Source: Vanrija pseudolonga (taxonomy: Eukaryota > Basidiomycota > Tremellomycetes > Trichosporonales > Trichosporonaceae). From it: a DNA stretch of 64,000 bases. Below the pieces are notes generated by a model, which saw nothing but the letters and a program-made list of their open reading frames with translations, had not been told where the DNA came from and ran no database searches. Below are positions 10,142-23,445 of the stretch, one piece after another (within the stretch, counting starts at the first letter, position 1; the number at the start of each line of letters is the position of its first letter). The stretch lies in NCBI RefSeq assembly GCF_020906515.1, contig NC_085854.1, positions 1,302,001 through 1,366,000 on the forward strand, read 5' to 3'. The position numbers were made by a program, and so were the translations under genes.

Positions 10142-13100
10142 ATGTCGCAGTTGCCGATCAGAAAGAACAGCGGTGGCCCACACCACCCCTCAAAACAGGG
10201 TGTACCACCCATACCACTCTTCCCGCAACAACTCATGCAATTGAAAGAGTCTCCAGCTTCAAGGTCCCGCTCCTACTCTGCCGACCCCATGGACGACGAG
10301 AACGGCATCCTCGTGACCGACGAGGAGGAGATTGACGACCACCCAAAGGAGAGCAAGAAGGAGAAGAAGCCCCATGCTACTCGTCGACGAGTAGTTCAGA
10401 GCTGCTCCGAATGTCGTCGCCGGTGAGTCCCTCCCTCCTTCCCCCACCATCATCAACATCCGGCTTCCGATTCGCCGATGGCCGGTTGAGTTTCTCGCTC
10501 GAGATTGAGGGCATCCCCACTGACATCCTTGTGCCATCCACAGAAAAATCAAGTGTGACAAGAAGTGAGTGGTGCTCAAAGTCATGTATATGCGCTCTTG
10601 CTGACATCTGCCCCAGGTTTCCATGTGGTGAGTCGGAGACGGCGAGCCCGTCCCCTCGGTCACGGCGCTCGGTGGCTAACCCTCAGGTCCTTGTATTCTC
10701 CGCCAAGACCAGGCGCGGTGTCATGAGGTCGGAATTGTGAGTTCTCTAGGCGGCCCGTTCCTGGGGCCTCCACTAACATCCGTCGTCAGGCAGAGAAACA
10801 GCTAGTGGCATCGTAGGTTCTCTCAACTCTAGTTTATTGGAGGCCGCTGACCCCTGCAAAGCTCAAACTATGCTACCACTCAGGATTTGGCCAATCTCGC
10901 CCATCGTCTGGACGCGCTCGAAGCTGCCCTAGTCAAGGCAGGAACCATTGTCCCCTCGGACCTGGAGCAGGTCCTCACCCAGATCCAGGCAAATGTCGCA
11001 ACGACCCCCGTGCTTGAGCAGAGCCACAGCAATGTGGCCAATCCAAGCATGGCCAGCAACCCTGCAATGGGTAACACGGCCAACGAGGACGACGGCGACA
11101 ATGTTAGCGACACCGAGGGTGCCGCCCTCACGCTGGAGCACCTCGCTTTCGGCCGAGCCCGTGTCGACGGCGCACACTCTATTGCGAGCTTCTCCACCCG
11201 CAAGGTTTCGTCGGTTAGCAAACAGGCTGCTGGTCAGGGCTACCACCTTGCCCAAGTGTCAAGTGGCACCGAGCATGACAGCTTTACATCGCCCCTCAGT
11301 CTTGCGCGTCGCTCCTTCTCCTTCAGCGATGGCAAGAGCATGAACCCGAGCGAGCACCAAGCTCGTATCGTGGCCCTTGCTGAAGCACTGTCGCCCATGG
11401 ACGTCTTTGAGATGTACACCCGCAAGACAGACGTCGTGCTCAACGCACTCACCCGTGTCCTCCCCTCGCACGAAAGGGGCGAGCTGCTTGTCAATGCTTT
11501 CCTGAACAAGGTTGACTGGCTCCATCGGCGTAGGTCTAGGAAAATGACCATCAACAAGCACCTTGCTCACACTTGCAGTCTTCCACACACCAACCCTGCT
11601 CAGCCAATGCCGCGACCTGTGGTCACTACCGCGCGAGAGGGTTGTGCACGAGATTTCGATGCCCTTCATGGCTGTCTATTTCGTCGTCATCACTGTGTGT
11701 AGCCGGTCGGACAGATTCACCGGACGCCACTGACGAAACTTTACAGCTTGGCCTCCACTTTATGGACGCGTCGGAGGCGGAGAAACACTTCACGGCCGAC
11801 GAAGTACAGTCCCTCTGCGATGTTTGGTACAGCGCTGCGCGTTCGGTGAGTCGCGTCAAGTCTAGCCGCCGGAGATACTAACATTGCGATCAGGCACAAT
11901 GGGCAAGTGATTTTATCGGCACCCATACGCTGGAGAACCTCCAGGCCCTGATCCTCATGAGTGTGCTCATGAACAACCGTGACCGTGCGGATGCTGCTTG
12001 GGCCCTCCTGGGCGCCTCCATCAAGGTGAGCTACACCTCCACCCCACGTGTCTGATCGCCCGACGACTAACGAACACACAGATGGCTCAGGGTCTCGGCC
12101 TATCGCGTCTTGGGTCGGAGCAACAGGGCGGCGAGGGCGAAGAGCGTGCCATGCCCATGTGGAAGGGGCGCTGGGAGAGTCTCATTCAGCGTGAAGTTGG
12201 CCGCCGCATCTGGTGGAACCTCGTCTTCCTCGACTGGTCGCTCGCGCCGAGTTACAACTATGCGAGCAGTATCCAGCCAGATCAGAGTGGGTCCTCTTGA
12301 TACTAGAAAGCCTTGCTAACCCATGCAGTTAAGTCGGCCTTGCCCGCCAACATTGAGGATGAGGACCTCATCGATGGCCAGCCGCTGCGTGCGCAGAGGA
12401 TGAATGTCCGCACGAGGATGTCGTTCCAGCTCGCCAAGCTCAAGTTTGCCGAGATCTCTCAGCGCCAGATCTGGCAGGCGAACAACAACAACCACCCGCC
12501 GTACTCGTTCATGTGAGTGACTGGGCAAGTTTCGGCGAGGTCGTCTGCTAACCTGCTACAGCCTCAGTGTTGATCGCGAGCTGCGCAAGGCCATGCTCGA
12601 GCTTCCTGCGTTCTTCCAGCCGGACAACAGCCTGAGCCCGACCACATCGGACCCGAAGAAGCTGGTTGAGCACTACGAGAAGATCACTCTCAGTCTTGCT
12701 ATCCACTCGCGAATGCTCCGCCTGCACCGTCCCTGGCTGTCACGCGGCTACGAGGATGAGCGGTTTGCGTACTCGAAGGAGCAGTGTATCCGTGCTGCCC
12801 GCGCCAGTCTGCGCATGATGTCGGACACGTCTGGTGTGGCCCGCTTCCTGGAGAAGTGGTGGATCCCTCTGTTCTACGTGACAGTTTCGGGCATGGTTAT
12901 CATTATTGACCTTCTGGTGGGTTGCGAAATGCCGAGTTGCAGCTCACACTGTACAGAAAACCGCCAAGCGTGACATGAAGTCGCGTCAAACAGAAGAAAA
13001 GATTGCCGAGGTGAAGGGGGCTCTCGACCAGATGCGTCACATTTCGGAGACGTCTATCCCCGCCAAGGCGGCCATCAAGGTCATGGACTTCCTGATGGCC

Positions 13101-13970
13101 GAGGTTGAGGACCGTCGCAGACCTGGAGGCTCGTTACTTGGCAAGCGCAAGGGCATTGATGCTGCCGAAGGAGACGACGAGGAGCACAACCTGCAGCGCG
13201 CCGTCAAGCGCCTTATCAGGCAGGCTCAGCTCGAGTCTGACAGCCCGACCAACTCGAGTGCGTCGTTTGTGTCGCCCAGCGGCGAGGCCCACACAGTCAG
13301 CCCGCGGGACAGCAAGTCAATCCCAACACCAGAACAACGCCCCGTGTTCGGCGCATACCCCATGCCCGGCAGCAACGCGAGCGGTCAATCGCAGTTGGAG
13401 TTGACGCAGACCAACAACAACGGAAACTCTTCCAACTCGAACGCGTTCGCCCCTACCTTCCAGTTTGCGACTCGGAACGATGCCGGTGGCTTCAACTTTA
13501 CGCTGGACCCATCCGCCAACGTCGGTGCCGCCCTGCAGCAGTTTGACGCTCCTCAGTTTGTGTCCAACCAGCCACACCTTGACCCTGCTGTTGAGTCGAT
13601 GCTTGCGTCCTACTTCCCTGCCCCCAGCGCGTCGACCAACAACTCGGCTCCCCACAGCGAGCTTGGCCCTGCCGCCGCCCCCCAGGTGCCGGATGACTTC
13701 CTCAGCCGTGTCTTCAGCTTCTCTTGGGACAGCAACCAGCAGCAGCAGCAACAGCAGCAGGCATCCAACGCCTCCCAGTCTGCCCCGTCCTCGGCCGCTC
13801 CCTCCGCTTTGCCCACGCCGCAGAACCAGCAGATTCAGCAGGGCAACCAGCAGATCCAGACCAACGGTCCTGGAGTCCAGCCTGGAAACGGTGTCAACCA
13901 GCCGCAGCGCCAGGACTCGATGTCGGCGTACGGCGCGTTTGACTGGTCTGGCCACGGTTGGATGGCATAG
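10142..13970 (+). CDS. Zn2Cys6 transcription factor with fungal_trans domain and polyQ tail
   Basis: A nuclear regulator with an N-terminal Zn2Cys6 cluster at about residues 85-112: CSECRRRKIKCDKK, then FPCG and PCILRQDQARC after splicing, which matches CX2CX6CX5CX2CX8C. A basic stretch ATRRRVVQS precedes it. The middle holds the fungal-specific transcription factor domain (LGLHFMDASEAEKHFTADEV, ENLQALILMSVLMNNRDRAD, IQREVGRRIWWNLVFLDWSL). The C-terminal third is Asn/Gln/Ser/Pro-rich, with an uninterrupted glutamine tract near 13735-13765 and Gln-rich repeats, likely an activation region. There are about ten small introns, three of which cut the zinc cluster itself into small exons between 10420 and 10800. 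The regulated pathway cannot be told from the window, because neighbours are unrelated housekeeping genes. Start is the first ATG of the exon after a C/T-rich leader. Confidence 0.88.
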
Positions 13971-14240
13971 GCGGGGATGGCATAGGCGGGTGTGGGGGAT
14001 GGGAACAACAGTGTACTGACCTTGTCGTGTAGCGTATCTAATGGATGTAATAGATGGTGTATGGTGGGACGAGTGCCGCGCCGCTGGCGACTGATTTCCG
14101 TTTCTACGTCTTCTTCCTCGTCTTCCTTTCTCCACTACTCATTGCCTCACATCTCTGACAATCGATCCATCACCCTTTCACAGGACCCACACAAACTCCT
14201 GTCGCCTACGTGACTTGCACTAGCACCCCCAGACACCACA

Positions 14241-16636
14241 ATGCCGTCGTCCGTCAAACACCAACCGCCCCGCAAACGAAGCCGCAGCACCATCGAAGAA
14301 TCCCTCACCCAGCCCGTCCGCCGCCCACTGGCGAAGATGCGTCGCCTGGACCAGTTCAGCGATGACGACGAGGACGAGGCGAAGCCGTCGCAGTTAGAAG
14401 ACCCCTTCCCCGACACGGTGGGGTCGCTCCTGTGCGAGACGCCCGACGAGGATATAGGTGAGGAAGGTGTCGTCACATGGTAGAACCTGCTCACCCGCTC
14501 AGTGCGTATCGTCGTCACGCTCCAGGAGATTGTAGTCATTGGGCGCGACGAAGACTGGTACGTGCGGCGTTCTCGGTGCTCTCTGACCTCAGCGACGTCG
14601 TGATGCCGTACCCGAGCGTCTCGAAGCGCCATCTCCGTCTCACGCCGTAGGTGCACGGCGGGACGAGTCACTCACCTAGCAGCGTCCGCACCAACTCGCA
14701 GTTCACCATGGTCGCGCTCTCCGACCTCTCGAGGTACGGCTTCACCCTCAACGGCGTGTTACACCGCCCAGACAGGGTAGCCAAGCTCGACACCAAGCGG
14801 CTGCTGTGCAAGACGTACATCCTGAAAACAGGCGACCGGGTCGAGCTGCCCGGCTGTCCAGCAGTGTTCACATGGGTCCAAGGCCCCGCGCACGCCGTCG
14901 AGCTGCTACGCCACCCGAACCGCAGCCCGCCAATCTTCAACACGGCCAACGCGGGCGCCGTCTACCCCCTGCACAAGGCGTGGATCGTGCACAACTGCCC
15001 CATCGGGAGCGGGACGTTCGGCACCGTCAACATGGCGTCGCATCGGCACGCGTCGTGGCTCCAGGTCGCGTGCAAGACTATCGCCAAGCCCGAGACGGAG
15101 GAGGACATGCAGGGGCTGCGCGACGAGGTCGGCTTCCTCAAGCGCATGGATCATCCGAACCTCAATGGGATCCTCGACAGGGTGAACGAGGACGCGCCGT
15201 ACCCGCGCGTCCACCTCATCCTCGAGCTCATGACGGGCGGTGATCTGTTCGCGTACTGCGAGAAGCACCCTGGGGGACTGGAGGAGCTCGAGGTCAAGTG
15301 GATCGCGTCGCAGCTCGTCGACGGGTTGAGCTATCTCCACAACATGAGGATTGCGCACCGCGGTGGGTCTGCTTGCCGAGCTCTGTTCTGCGAAGCTGAC
15401 ACCCCCAGACCTCAAGCCTGAGAACATTCTGCTGGCAGTATCGGCCATCTACCCACGCGTGGTGATCGGCGACTTTGGCCACGCCATCTCGTATGAGGCG
15501 GTACTGGAGACCGTTCCAGAATCCGAGTTTACGAACAAGCGTCGCGAGTTCCCGCGGATCGGGACGGCGAGCTATATCCCCCCAGAGAGGCTCAAGGCGT
15601 GGGCTCGCCCAGAACGGGGAGCGGGATGTTCTGGCCTCGCGGAGACCGTGGGTACGAGCCGGGACGGCCTGACGCGGCGAGAGAGGATTGCCAACAAGTG
15701 GTTCACCGAAGAGCTCCGTCTCGACGCTTGGGCTCTGGGTGGTGAGTTGGAGCCTGGACCTTGGTGAGCATATTCTGACGCTGCAGTCACGCTGTACACC
15801 GCCGCGTTCGGCGAACACCCGTACGAAGGCGGTCTGGCGGGGCCAACCGGGCGGACAGGCCCGACGCAGCAGGATAAGGCCCAGGCAAGGTCGTACACCC
15901 AGGTTAAGGGGAAGAATAGCTGGGCGCGCTTCCGCCAATCCGTGGGAGAAGGCAGATCAATTGGAACGTCTCGAGAGGACTCGGAAGCCACAGCACGATA
16001 CATGGAGCTCCTGGACCACTTCGACCGACACGTGAGTGGCGTCACAGGCGGAATCTGACTCTGACTGCAGGCGCCACAGAAATGGTTCACCTTCTTTATC
16101 GGCAAGGTGACCAAGCCCTGTAAGCCGGGGGATCTGCATAGTGCTGATACGCAGTCATTGGATTTCTGCAGGCCTTACTGGACATCCGCCGTGGCGGTGA
16201 AAACCGGCTCCTGGTGCTGGATTGCCGCTCGAACGAGTGGCTGAAGGACGACCGGGGCTTTCTCGAGGCCATTCACGACCGCGTGATCGAGCACGGCGAG
16301 GTGCTGCACTTTGACCGGGTGCAGCAGATCATGGACGACATCGAGCACGGGGCCGGGGTGCCGAGCTCGTTTCCCGCGTCGACGGCGTCGCAGGAAGAAA
16401 GCATCGCAAGTCGCTGGATGATGATGGCTAATGCCCAGCCCTCGCCCATTCAGTCCCCAAACCGCCGCCCGTCACCCATTCCCGAGGGCGATGAAGACAT
16501 CGAGATGGACGAGACGGGCGATGGTGGTGGTGGAGACGACACGATCGTCAACGATACGATCGTCGACGACACGTTCGAGGACGATGGAGACGACACGTAC
16601 CAGGCTGAGAGTGGGACGGGCTGGTCGGCGGCGTAG
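14241..16636 (+). CDS. FHA-domain Ser/Thr protein kinase, Cds1/Rad53/Mek1 type
   Basis: The N-terminal 110 residues are basic and acidic low-complexity sequence. An FHA domain follows, with IGRDEDW, PSVSKRHLRL and DLSRYGFTLNG, which bind phosphothreonine. The kinase domain has the glycine loop IGSGTFGTV, VACKTI, the catalytic loop HRDLKPENI (rebuilt across an intron at about 15361-15409), GDFGHA at the DFG position, and SYIPPER at the APE position. One FHA followed by a kinase is the layout of S. pombe Cds1 and of meiotic Mek1; the sequence does not decide between DNA-damage checkpoint and meiotic roles. A long activation-segment insert (ARPERGAGCSGLAETVG) and an acidic Asp/Thr-rich tail with repeated DDTIV units (near 16540-16600) are notable. 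About six small introns. Confidence 0.85.
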
Positions 16637-16868
16637 AATTATGTGAGAAGAGATGTCGATCTGTCGATTTAAATGTCGTAGACTCTAGTTTAGCTGTAGA
16701 GTAGAGCAGCATGTAGCAGAAAACACCATGTATCAAGAGTCCGTCTCTCCCAAATGCCACAATGTCACTCCGCCACGGCGGAGGCAAAAAGTCGGATGCG
16801 ACCGTCATCTCACCTCCACTTTGGCAGATCAACAACTACGACCAGCGTTCCCCAATCCCCATCACACC

Positions 16869-18521
<1,653 letters not shown>

Positions 18522-18919
18522 TACAACACCCACATACACTACTCAGCATGCACTCGGCGTCAATAGGGCTAACAGGTTCGCCTGGTTTGCTAGGAACACT
18601 TGACAAGGCTAATTGACCATTAATACACAATAGCGCGGAATCAAATAATCCGTCTTGGAACCAAATAAAGACTTGGCAATCACTTTGCCCAACTCCCCAG
18701 TCTCCAGTCTCATTCTTTCGCCCACGCTCGCACTCATACCGTTGACCAGCACCCCACCTCTCGCCCTAAACTCTCCCAAGTTAATTGTATAACTCACTAT
18801 CAGTCTCGCCGCCCAATTGGGTTGAGACGTGGCCTCCTCACCAACCAGGAGAGCGCACCTGAACACACCGCCAGTCCCATCCCACCGCCACCCGTGCCTC
18901 ACTTCAGACAAGACACGCG
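18522..18919. other. Intergenic region before Cys-rich copy 1
   Basis: 3' end of the synthetase gene and probable promoter of the next gene. No coding sequence is seen. Confidence 0.4.
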
Positions 18920-19079
18920 GTGAGTCCGTCAACGCCAGACTTGTGCGTGCGCCAACGGCGTTACTGACCTCTGTTGACCTCACTTTCGCCTTGCACCACA
19001 CTTTTCTCACTCTCGCACTCCACCACACCCCGCCTTCCTCGTCTTCCTCGTCTTCCTCGTCTTCCTCGTCTTCCCTCAG
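18920..19079 (+). other. Possible 5'-UTR intron of Cys-rich copy 1
   Basis: A strong donor GTGAGT at 18920 and a pyrimidine-rich tract ending CCCTCAG at 19079 bracket 160 nt, fifteen bases before the ATG. The tract contains a 9-bp microsatellite (CTTCCTCGT, about five copies, 19034-19076). The donor and acceptor are visible. Splicing is inferred. Confidence 0.4.
19034..19076 (+). repeat. 9-bp tandem repeat (CTTCCTCGT)n
   Basis: Nearly five exact copies of a 9-bp pyrimidine-rich unit just before the coding region of Cys-rich copy 1. If the leader intron is real, the repeat forms its polypyrimidine tract. Confidence 0.85.
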
Positions 19080-19094
19080 GCCACGAAAGCTACA

Positions 19095-19981
19095 ATGGCA
19101 CCTCCAACTGCCCGATCCCCCGTCATCAAGCTCATCGACGTGGACAGCGTGGCCTGTATTGCTCGCGGATCCTACATATTCAACCACTGGCTCCACACCG
19201 TCATCCTGATCAACATGAACCCGTACACGGACCAGGCGTATCATCACACCTACAACCGCGCGTTCGCCATCCCGTGCTGCCCTATGAAGATTGCTGCGAC
19301 CGCCTACATGGCCATCAGCCACGGCCATGCCGACCGTCCGCTGCGGTACCCCTTTCTGCCGCCGTTTCTCGAGCTCGTTCCTTCGGCGCCGATATTCGAG
19401 AACGTCGCGGCGACGCTCATCGACCTCCGCGTCGCCGACCTCAAGGCGTTTCACACCGCGCACGGCAGCCCTCTCACCGCTATAGCCGTGAGAGGACTGA
19501 AGGACCCCGAGGCGGCGCAGTGGCTGACAAGTCAACGATGTAGCTCTGGAACGATCTCCTCACTCCCCCAGTCCTGCCCGAGGCCGCAGCTCGCCTCGAC
19601 GGCATGCACACCAAGACGATCGCCAAGCTCAGAAAGCACGCCCTCAAGGTGTCCAAGTGGACCGTCAACCAGGTCGCCATGTTCGTCGGCGCCATGTGGG
19701 CGTGGGACGAAGCCCCCGACGCTGCGTGGAGCCGCAAGCGCCGCCTCGGGCCAGTCACCCCCACGAACGACTGGGGCTGCGGAAAGGACACGGACCCCAG
19801 GATCCGCCACATTTACGAGCTGGTTCACCACTACGACCCCCACCCCGCTCAGCTCCGTCCTGCGTGCGACGGGTGCCGCGAGCTGTCCATCCCCAAGTCG
19901 CTCTTCCACCCCGTTTTCTCGCGCGCCAAGTGTGTGCTCTGCTTCTTCCGCGGCATCCCCTGTGTCGACAGCGGCAAGTAA
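19095..19981 (+). CDS. Unrecognised Cys-rich protein, copy 1 of a two-member family
   Basis: A 276-residue protein of unknown function, encoded by exons 19095-19487 and 19544-19981 with one phase-0 intron of 56 nt. Its only visible relative is the gene at 44955-45864. Shared blocks are FAIPCCPMKIAA, ATLIDLRVADLKAFH, LWNDLLTPP (directly after the intron), RLDGM, WTVNQVAMFVGAMWAWD, RHIYELVHHYD and a C-terminal cluster ACDGCRELSIPKSLFHP...KCVLCFFRGIPC. The cysteines follow CX2C-X18-CX2C-X6-C, which suggests one or two bound zinc ions; the last part resembles the second half of a Zn2Cys6 cluster but lacks the basic first half. There is no signal peptide or membrane helix. The first 30 residues and a 24-residue stretch (ISHGHADRPLRYPFLPP) are absent from copy 2. 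It might be a DNA- or protein-binding factor; that is speculation. Confidence 0.8.
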
Positions 19982-20460
19982 GCTCCCCGGTGCAAGTTAA
20001 ACAACCCCATTCACTCGCATTGTTGTTCATCCCATTGTAGTAGCACACGCATGGCTCGGTGTGTAGATGTATGGAAGCCTTGAGCTCTCCTTGTTTGGCG
20101 CCACTCTCAACTGTGAGTGTTTGCGGGGCTCCGCCACGAGAATCGAGAATCGGCAACCTCACTCCACCTCGCTTGCTCACTTGCCCGGCGTCGGAACGCT
20201 TCACAGATCACAGATCAGCAGATACTTGCACTCGAGTTTCCATTCCGTATCCGCGGAACTGCCCCGCTGATCCGCTGACGAGCACAAGGACGCACAAACC
20301 GACGTCACTCGGAGCCGAAGGTCTCACGACAACTCGCACCTTCCTTGGGCACGCACGCGTCTCGCCCGCTCCACTCATCCGCCCTCGCCGGCGGTCTACA
20401 TATCCTCCCTCAGGTTTTGTGTCTCTGCGCGCGATATCCCCCAGCAGCCTCTGCACGACC
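19982..20460. other. Intergenic region before the GNAT gene
   Basis: 480 bp between co-directional genes. A frame upstream of 20461 is open for 400 bp in phase with the acetyltransferase, but its translation is low-complexity and lies outside the GNAT fold, so I treat it as leader. Confidence 0.45.
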
Positions 20461-20952
20461 ATGACCAACGCGACCACCGTCACCAGCGACGCCTCCCCCG
20501 TCAAAATCTACCGCGCGACCCCGGCAGACCGCGCCAAGGCGTGGGCCATTGTCGACGAGTACAACGAGGCCATCGGGGTCATTGTGCGCGACTCGCCCGC
20601 CGCCTTCGACAGCTACTTTGACGACGGGGCAGGCATCTGGCTAGCCGAGAAGGATGGCAGCGAAGTGGTCGGGTGCATCATCCTGCGTCCCTTGCCCTCT
20701 GTCTCGCCGACAGCATGCGAAGTCAAGCGGCTGTACGTGACCCCCGCGGCGCGCGGGCTGCGCGTGGCCGACAAGCTGCTCGCCACGCTGCACGCGTACG
20801 CGAAAACACGGGGCTACGACACGGCCTACCTCGACACCAAGGACGACTTGACCGCCGCCATCCGGTTCTACCAGCGCCAGGGGTACGAAGAGTGCCCGCG
20901 CTACAACGATAACCCCCAAGCGACAATGTTTATGCTCAAGCGGCTGGAGTAG
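20461..20952 (+). CDS. GNAT-family N-acetyltransferase
   Basis: A 163-residue intronless acetyltransferase. The fold is readable in order: YRATPADRAKAWAIVDEYN (beta1-alpha1), IWLAEKDGSEVVGCIILRPL (beta2-beta3), CEVKRLYVTPAARGLRVADK (beta4 and the acetyl-CoA pyrophosphate loop, with the Arg-Gly-Leu-Arg turn), YDTAYLDTKDDLTAAIRFYQ (beta5-alpha4) and a final beta-strand ATMFMLKRLE. The EVKRLYV strand and the position of the CoA loop resemble small-molecule or amino-acid acetyltransferases of bacterial type. The acceptor substrate cannot be deduced. Start at 20461 is chosen because the fold begins a few residues later. Bacterial-like length and lack of introns would fit an old lateral acquisition, but base composition does not stand out. 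Confidence 0.88.
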   Translation: MTNATTVTSDASPVKIYRATPADRAKAWAIVDEYNEAIGVIVRDSPAAFDSYFDDGAGIWLAEKDGSEVVGCIILRPLPSVSPTACEVKRLYVTPAARGLRVADKLLATLHAYAKTRGYDTAYLDTKDDLTAAIRFYQRQGYEECPRYNDNPQATMFMLKRLE

Positions 20953-21848
20953 GGTGGGGAGGGGGAGGAGGGGTGGGGCAGGGGAGGCGTGCTAGTGCGG
21001 GCAATGGAGGCGAGAAGTTGTGCTGCTTGGTGTGCTTGCGGCGCCGAGACGCAGATGACACCTCAGCCAGCGGTCAGCGCTGCCGCCGAGCGAGCGAGCT
21101 GGCTTCCCCAGCCGAGCCAACAACTCAGCGCGCTCTGCACGTCTAGCCCGCACGACTCGCCCGCGCTATCCCCCTCCCATCCCCGTAGATACAGTAGACA
21201 CCTACCTACATTGTAATGGACCCATGTGTACACTTCGTCGCTCGGTGCCAAGGCTCCGCCGGGCCGAGTTGGCAGGGCGCCGGCCACCCCCACTCTGCCG
21301 GCGACATCGTCGGCCCTGCGGCGAACGTTGCCACGCGCCATATGTAAGCATGCCTCGAGTCCACCCACGTTCGCAGCATGCGGCGAGCGCTGCGGGGTCA
21401 CGACAAACATGTCGGCGATTGCGACCAAGTGATTGAACGAGGCAGGTTGTCGGGCGGACAAAATGGCGCATGGGGGGCTCAACATCCAGCCGATATCCGA
21501 CCCCTGGCTCTGGCTGGGTGGTGAGGTCATCGTCCCTCGTCTCCCTCAGCTTCAGCTTCTTACACTCGCCTTGCAAGCTTCCAACCCTATCATTCGGCTT
21601 CTGCAGCCCTGGACACGCCTGCCCGCACAAACACACGCGTCGACGCGCCGCGCCGCGCCGCTGCCCGGCCGCCCGTATCGCGCCTGCACACGTGTGTGCT
21701 GTCGCATTCCACTAGCCCGGCACGACGGCGACTGGGACGAGCGAGGGGTTGCTATCCTTGGCGTCGCGTCGGGGCGTGTTTGAGATTCAAGCTTACTTGC
21801 TTGCTTGCGCGACGCAAGCCTTGCACGACCGCGTCGGGATCCGATCGG
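20953..21848. other. 0.9-kb intergenic region
   Basis: Between the GNAT and metallophosphoesterase genes. It holds only short, mutually overlapping frames. It should contain the phosphoesterase promoter; I see no distinctive element. Confidence 0.45.
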
Positions 21849-23359
21849 ATGGGGCGTAAACGTGCCGCCGTCTTCGATGAGGAGGGGACAGGTGTCCCGA
21901 GGCCAAGATGGGCCGAGGAGACGTACTTAAGCCGCCCACGCCGCGTGCTGCTGGCCACCCGCGCCCTCGCCCTCGTCACCCTCGCCGCAGTAGCAATGGT
22001 CGCGACGCTCCTCCTCCTCTCCACGCTTCTGGCCAGCGCGGCCGCCGCGCCGCGCTCGTTCCCCAAGCAGAACAACGACTGCGGCGACGCGCTCAACCCG
22101 TACCCCGACGGCCGCCGGCTCACGTTCAACAAGGACGGCACGTTCAAGGTAGTGCTGTTTACTGATCTGCATTATGGCGAGCGGGACGGCGGGAACGTGT
22201 GGGCCGAGTGGGGTGTTGAGCAGGTGGGTGGGGGAGGGGGACGTCGAGTGGCACACCACACACTCGCTGACGCTCGTGTGTGCTCCAGGACACCAACTCG
22301 ACCCGCGTGATGAACTACGCGCTCGACGACGAGTCGCCCAACCTCATCGTGTACGGCGGCGACCAGATCACGGGCGAGAACCAGCTGTGGGAGAACTCGA
22401 CCGTGTTCCTGGACGAGATCTTTGCGCCGGCGCTGGCGCACAATACGCCCTTTACGACCATCTACGGCAACCACGACGAGAGCTACAACATCTCGCATGT
22501 CCAGAGCTTCTGGTACGAGAAGACGCGCGCAAAGGCCAAGAAGCTCAGCTGGACGCAGATGAACGACGCGTCGAGCGACGACCCGAAGGGCGTGTTCAAC
22601 TACTACATCCCGGTGTACGCGCACGACAATGCGCGCGTCCCCGCGCTGCTGCTCTGGTTCTTCGACTCGCGCAGCGGCACCTTCAACTCGGGCTACTTCA
22701 ACGTCACGGACGAGAAGTGGATGTCGCAGGACTGGGTCGACCCCAAGGCCGCCACGTGGATCAACGGCACGGCCGCGCAGATGAAGGAGCAGTGGGGCAG
22801 CCTGCCCAAGTCGCTCGTGTACGTGCACATCCCGCCCTCGCCGGCCCAGGCGATCGGCAACGACACGGTCGCGAAGGACCCAGAGGACCACCCGGGCATC
22901 AACTACGACGAGCCCGTCGACATCCAGGGCCAGAACGGCGCCGCCTTCTGGGGCCGCAACACCCCCGACAAGGCCTTCTGGAACGCCGTGACCGGTACCC
23001 TTGGCGGCAGCGACGGCTCGGGCCTGATTGCCGTCACGTCGGGCCACGACCACGGCAACGACTGGTGCGGGCGCGACGACTCGGTCGGGCCGTTCACCTT
23101 CTGCTTTGGCCGGTAAGTCGGGACTGAAGATAGTGACGAGCGTGTCCTGACCCACACCCCCAGCCACACTGGCTACGGCGGCTACGGTAACTGGGCGCGC
23201 GGTAGCCGCGTCTGGCAAGCCCGGCTCGACACGGCCGGCGCCCTCGGCGACCTCAAGTCGTGGATCCGCATGGAGGACCACTCGACCGCCAACACGACCA
23301 CGCTGGTCCAGAACGGCCAGACGACGCTCATCAACTCGCACGACCCTGCGCCAAAGTAA
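21849..23359 (+). CDS. Membrane-anchored calcineurin-like metallophosphoesterase (DCR2/purple acid phosphatase type)
   Basis: A dinuclear-metal phosphoesterase with an N-terminal signal anchor ([20 protein letters not shown] and following, roughly residues 35-68). The five metal-binding motifs are visible: [30 protein letters not shown] and [11 protein letters not shown]. Potential N-glycosylation sites such as ENST, YNIS, FNVT and INGT are frequent, which agrees with a lumenal or extracellular catalytic domain. Overall shape agrees with fungal Dcr2/Sia1-like phosphoesterases. Exons join across introns at about 22224-22289 and 23114-23162. The C-terminal tail ([20 protein letters not shown]) carries the last family motif. 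Substrate is not deducible; Dcr2 itself acts on phosphoproteins in yeast cell-cycle and unfolded-protein signalling. Confidence 0.88.
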
Positions 23360-23445
23360 CAAACCAACTTCTGTGACATTTCATTTCTATATCTTTCTTA
23401 GGACAATGGGATCACGAGATGTGATACAGGCTTCGCTGGCTTGGC

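Noticed and set aside
20059-20460. N-terminal extension of the GNAT protein
   Set aside because: Open in frame but low-complexity and outside the fold; the ATG at 20461 fits the domain boundary.
22172-23362. 396-codon minus-strand frame
   Set aside because: It lies antisense to the metallophosphoesterase exons; the translation is Val/Arg-rich and without family motifs, as expected of the shadow of a GC-rich gene.
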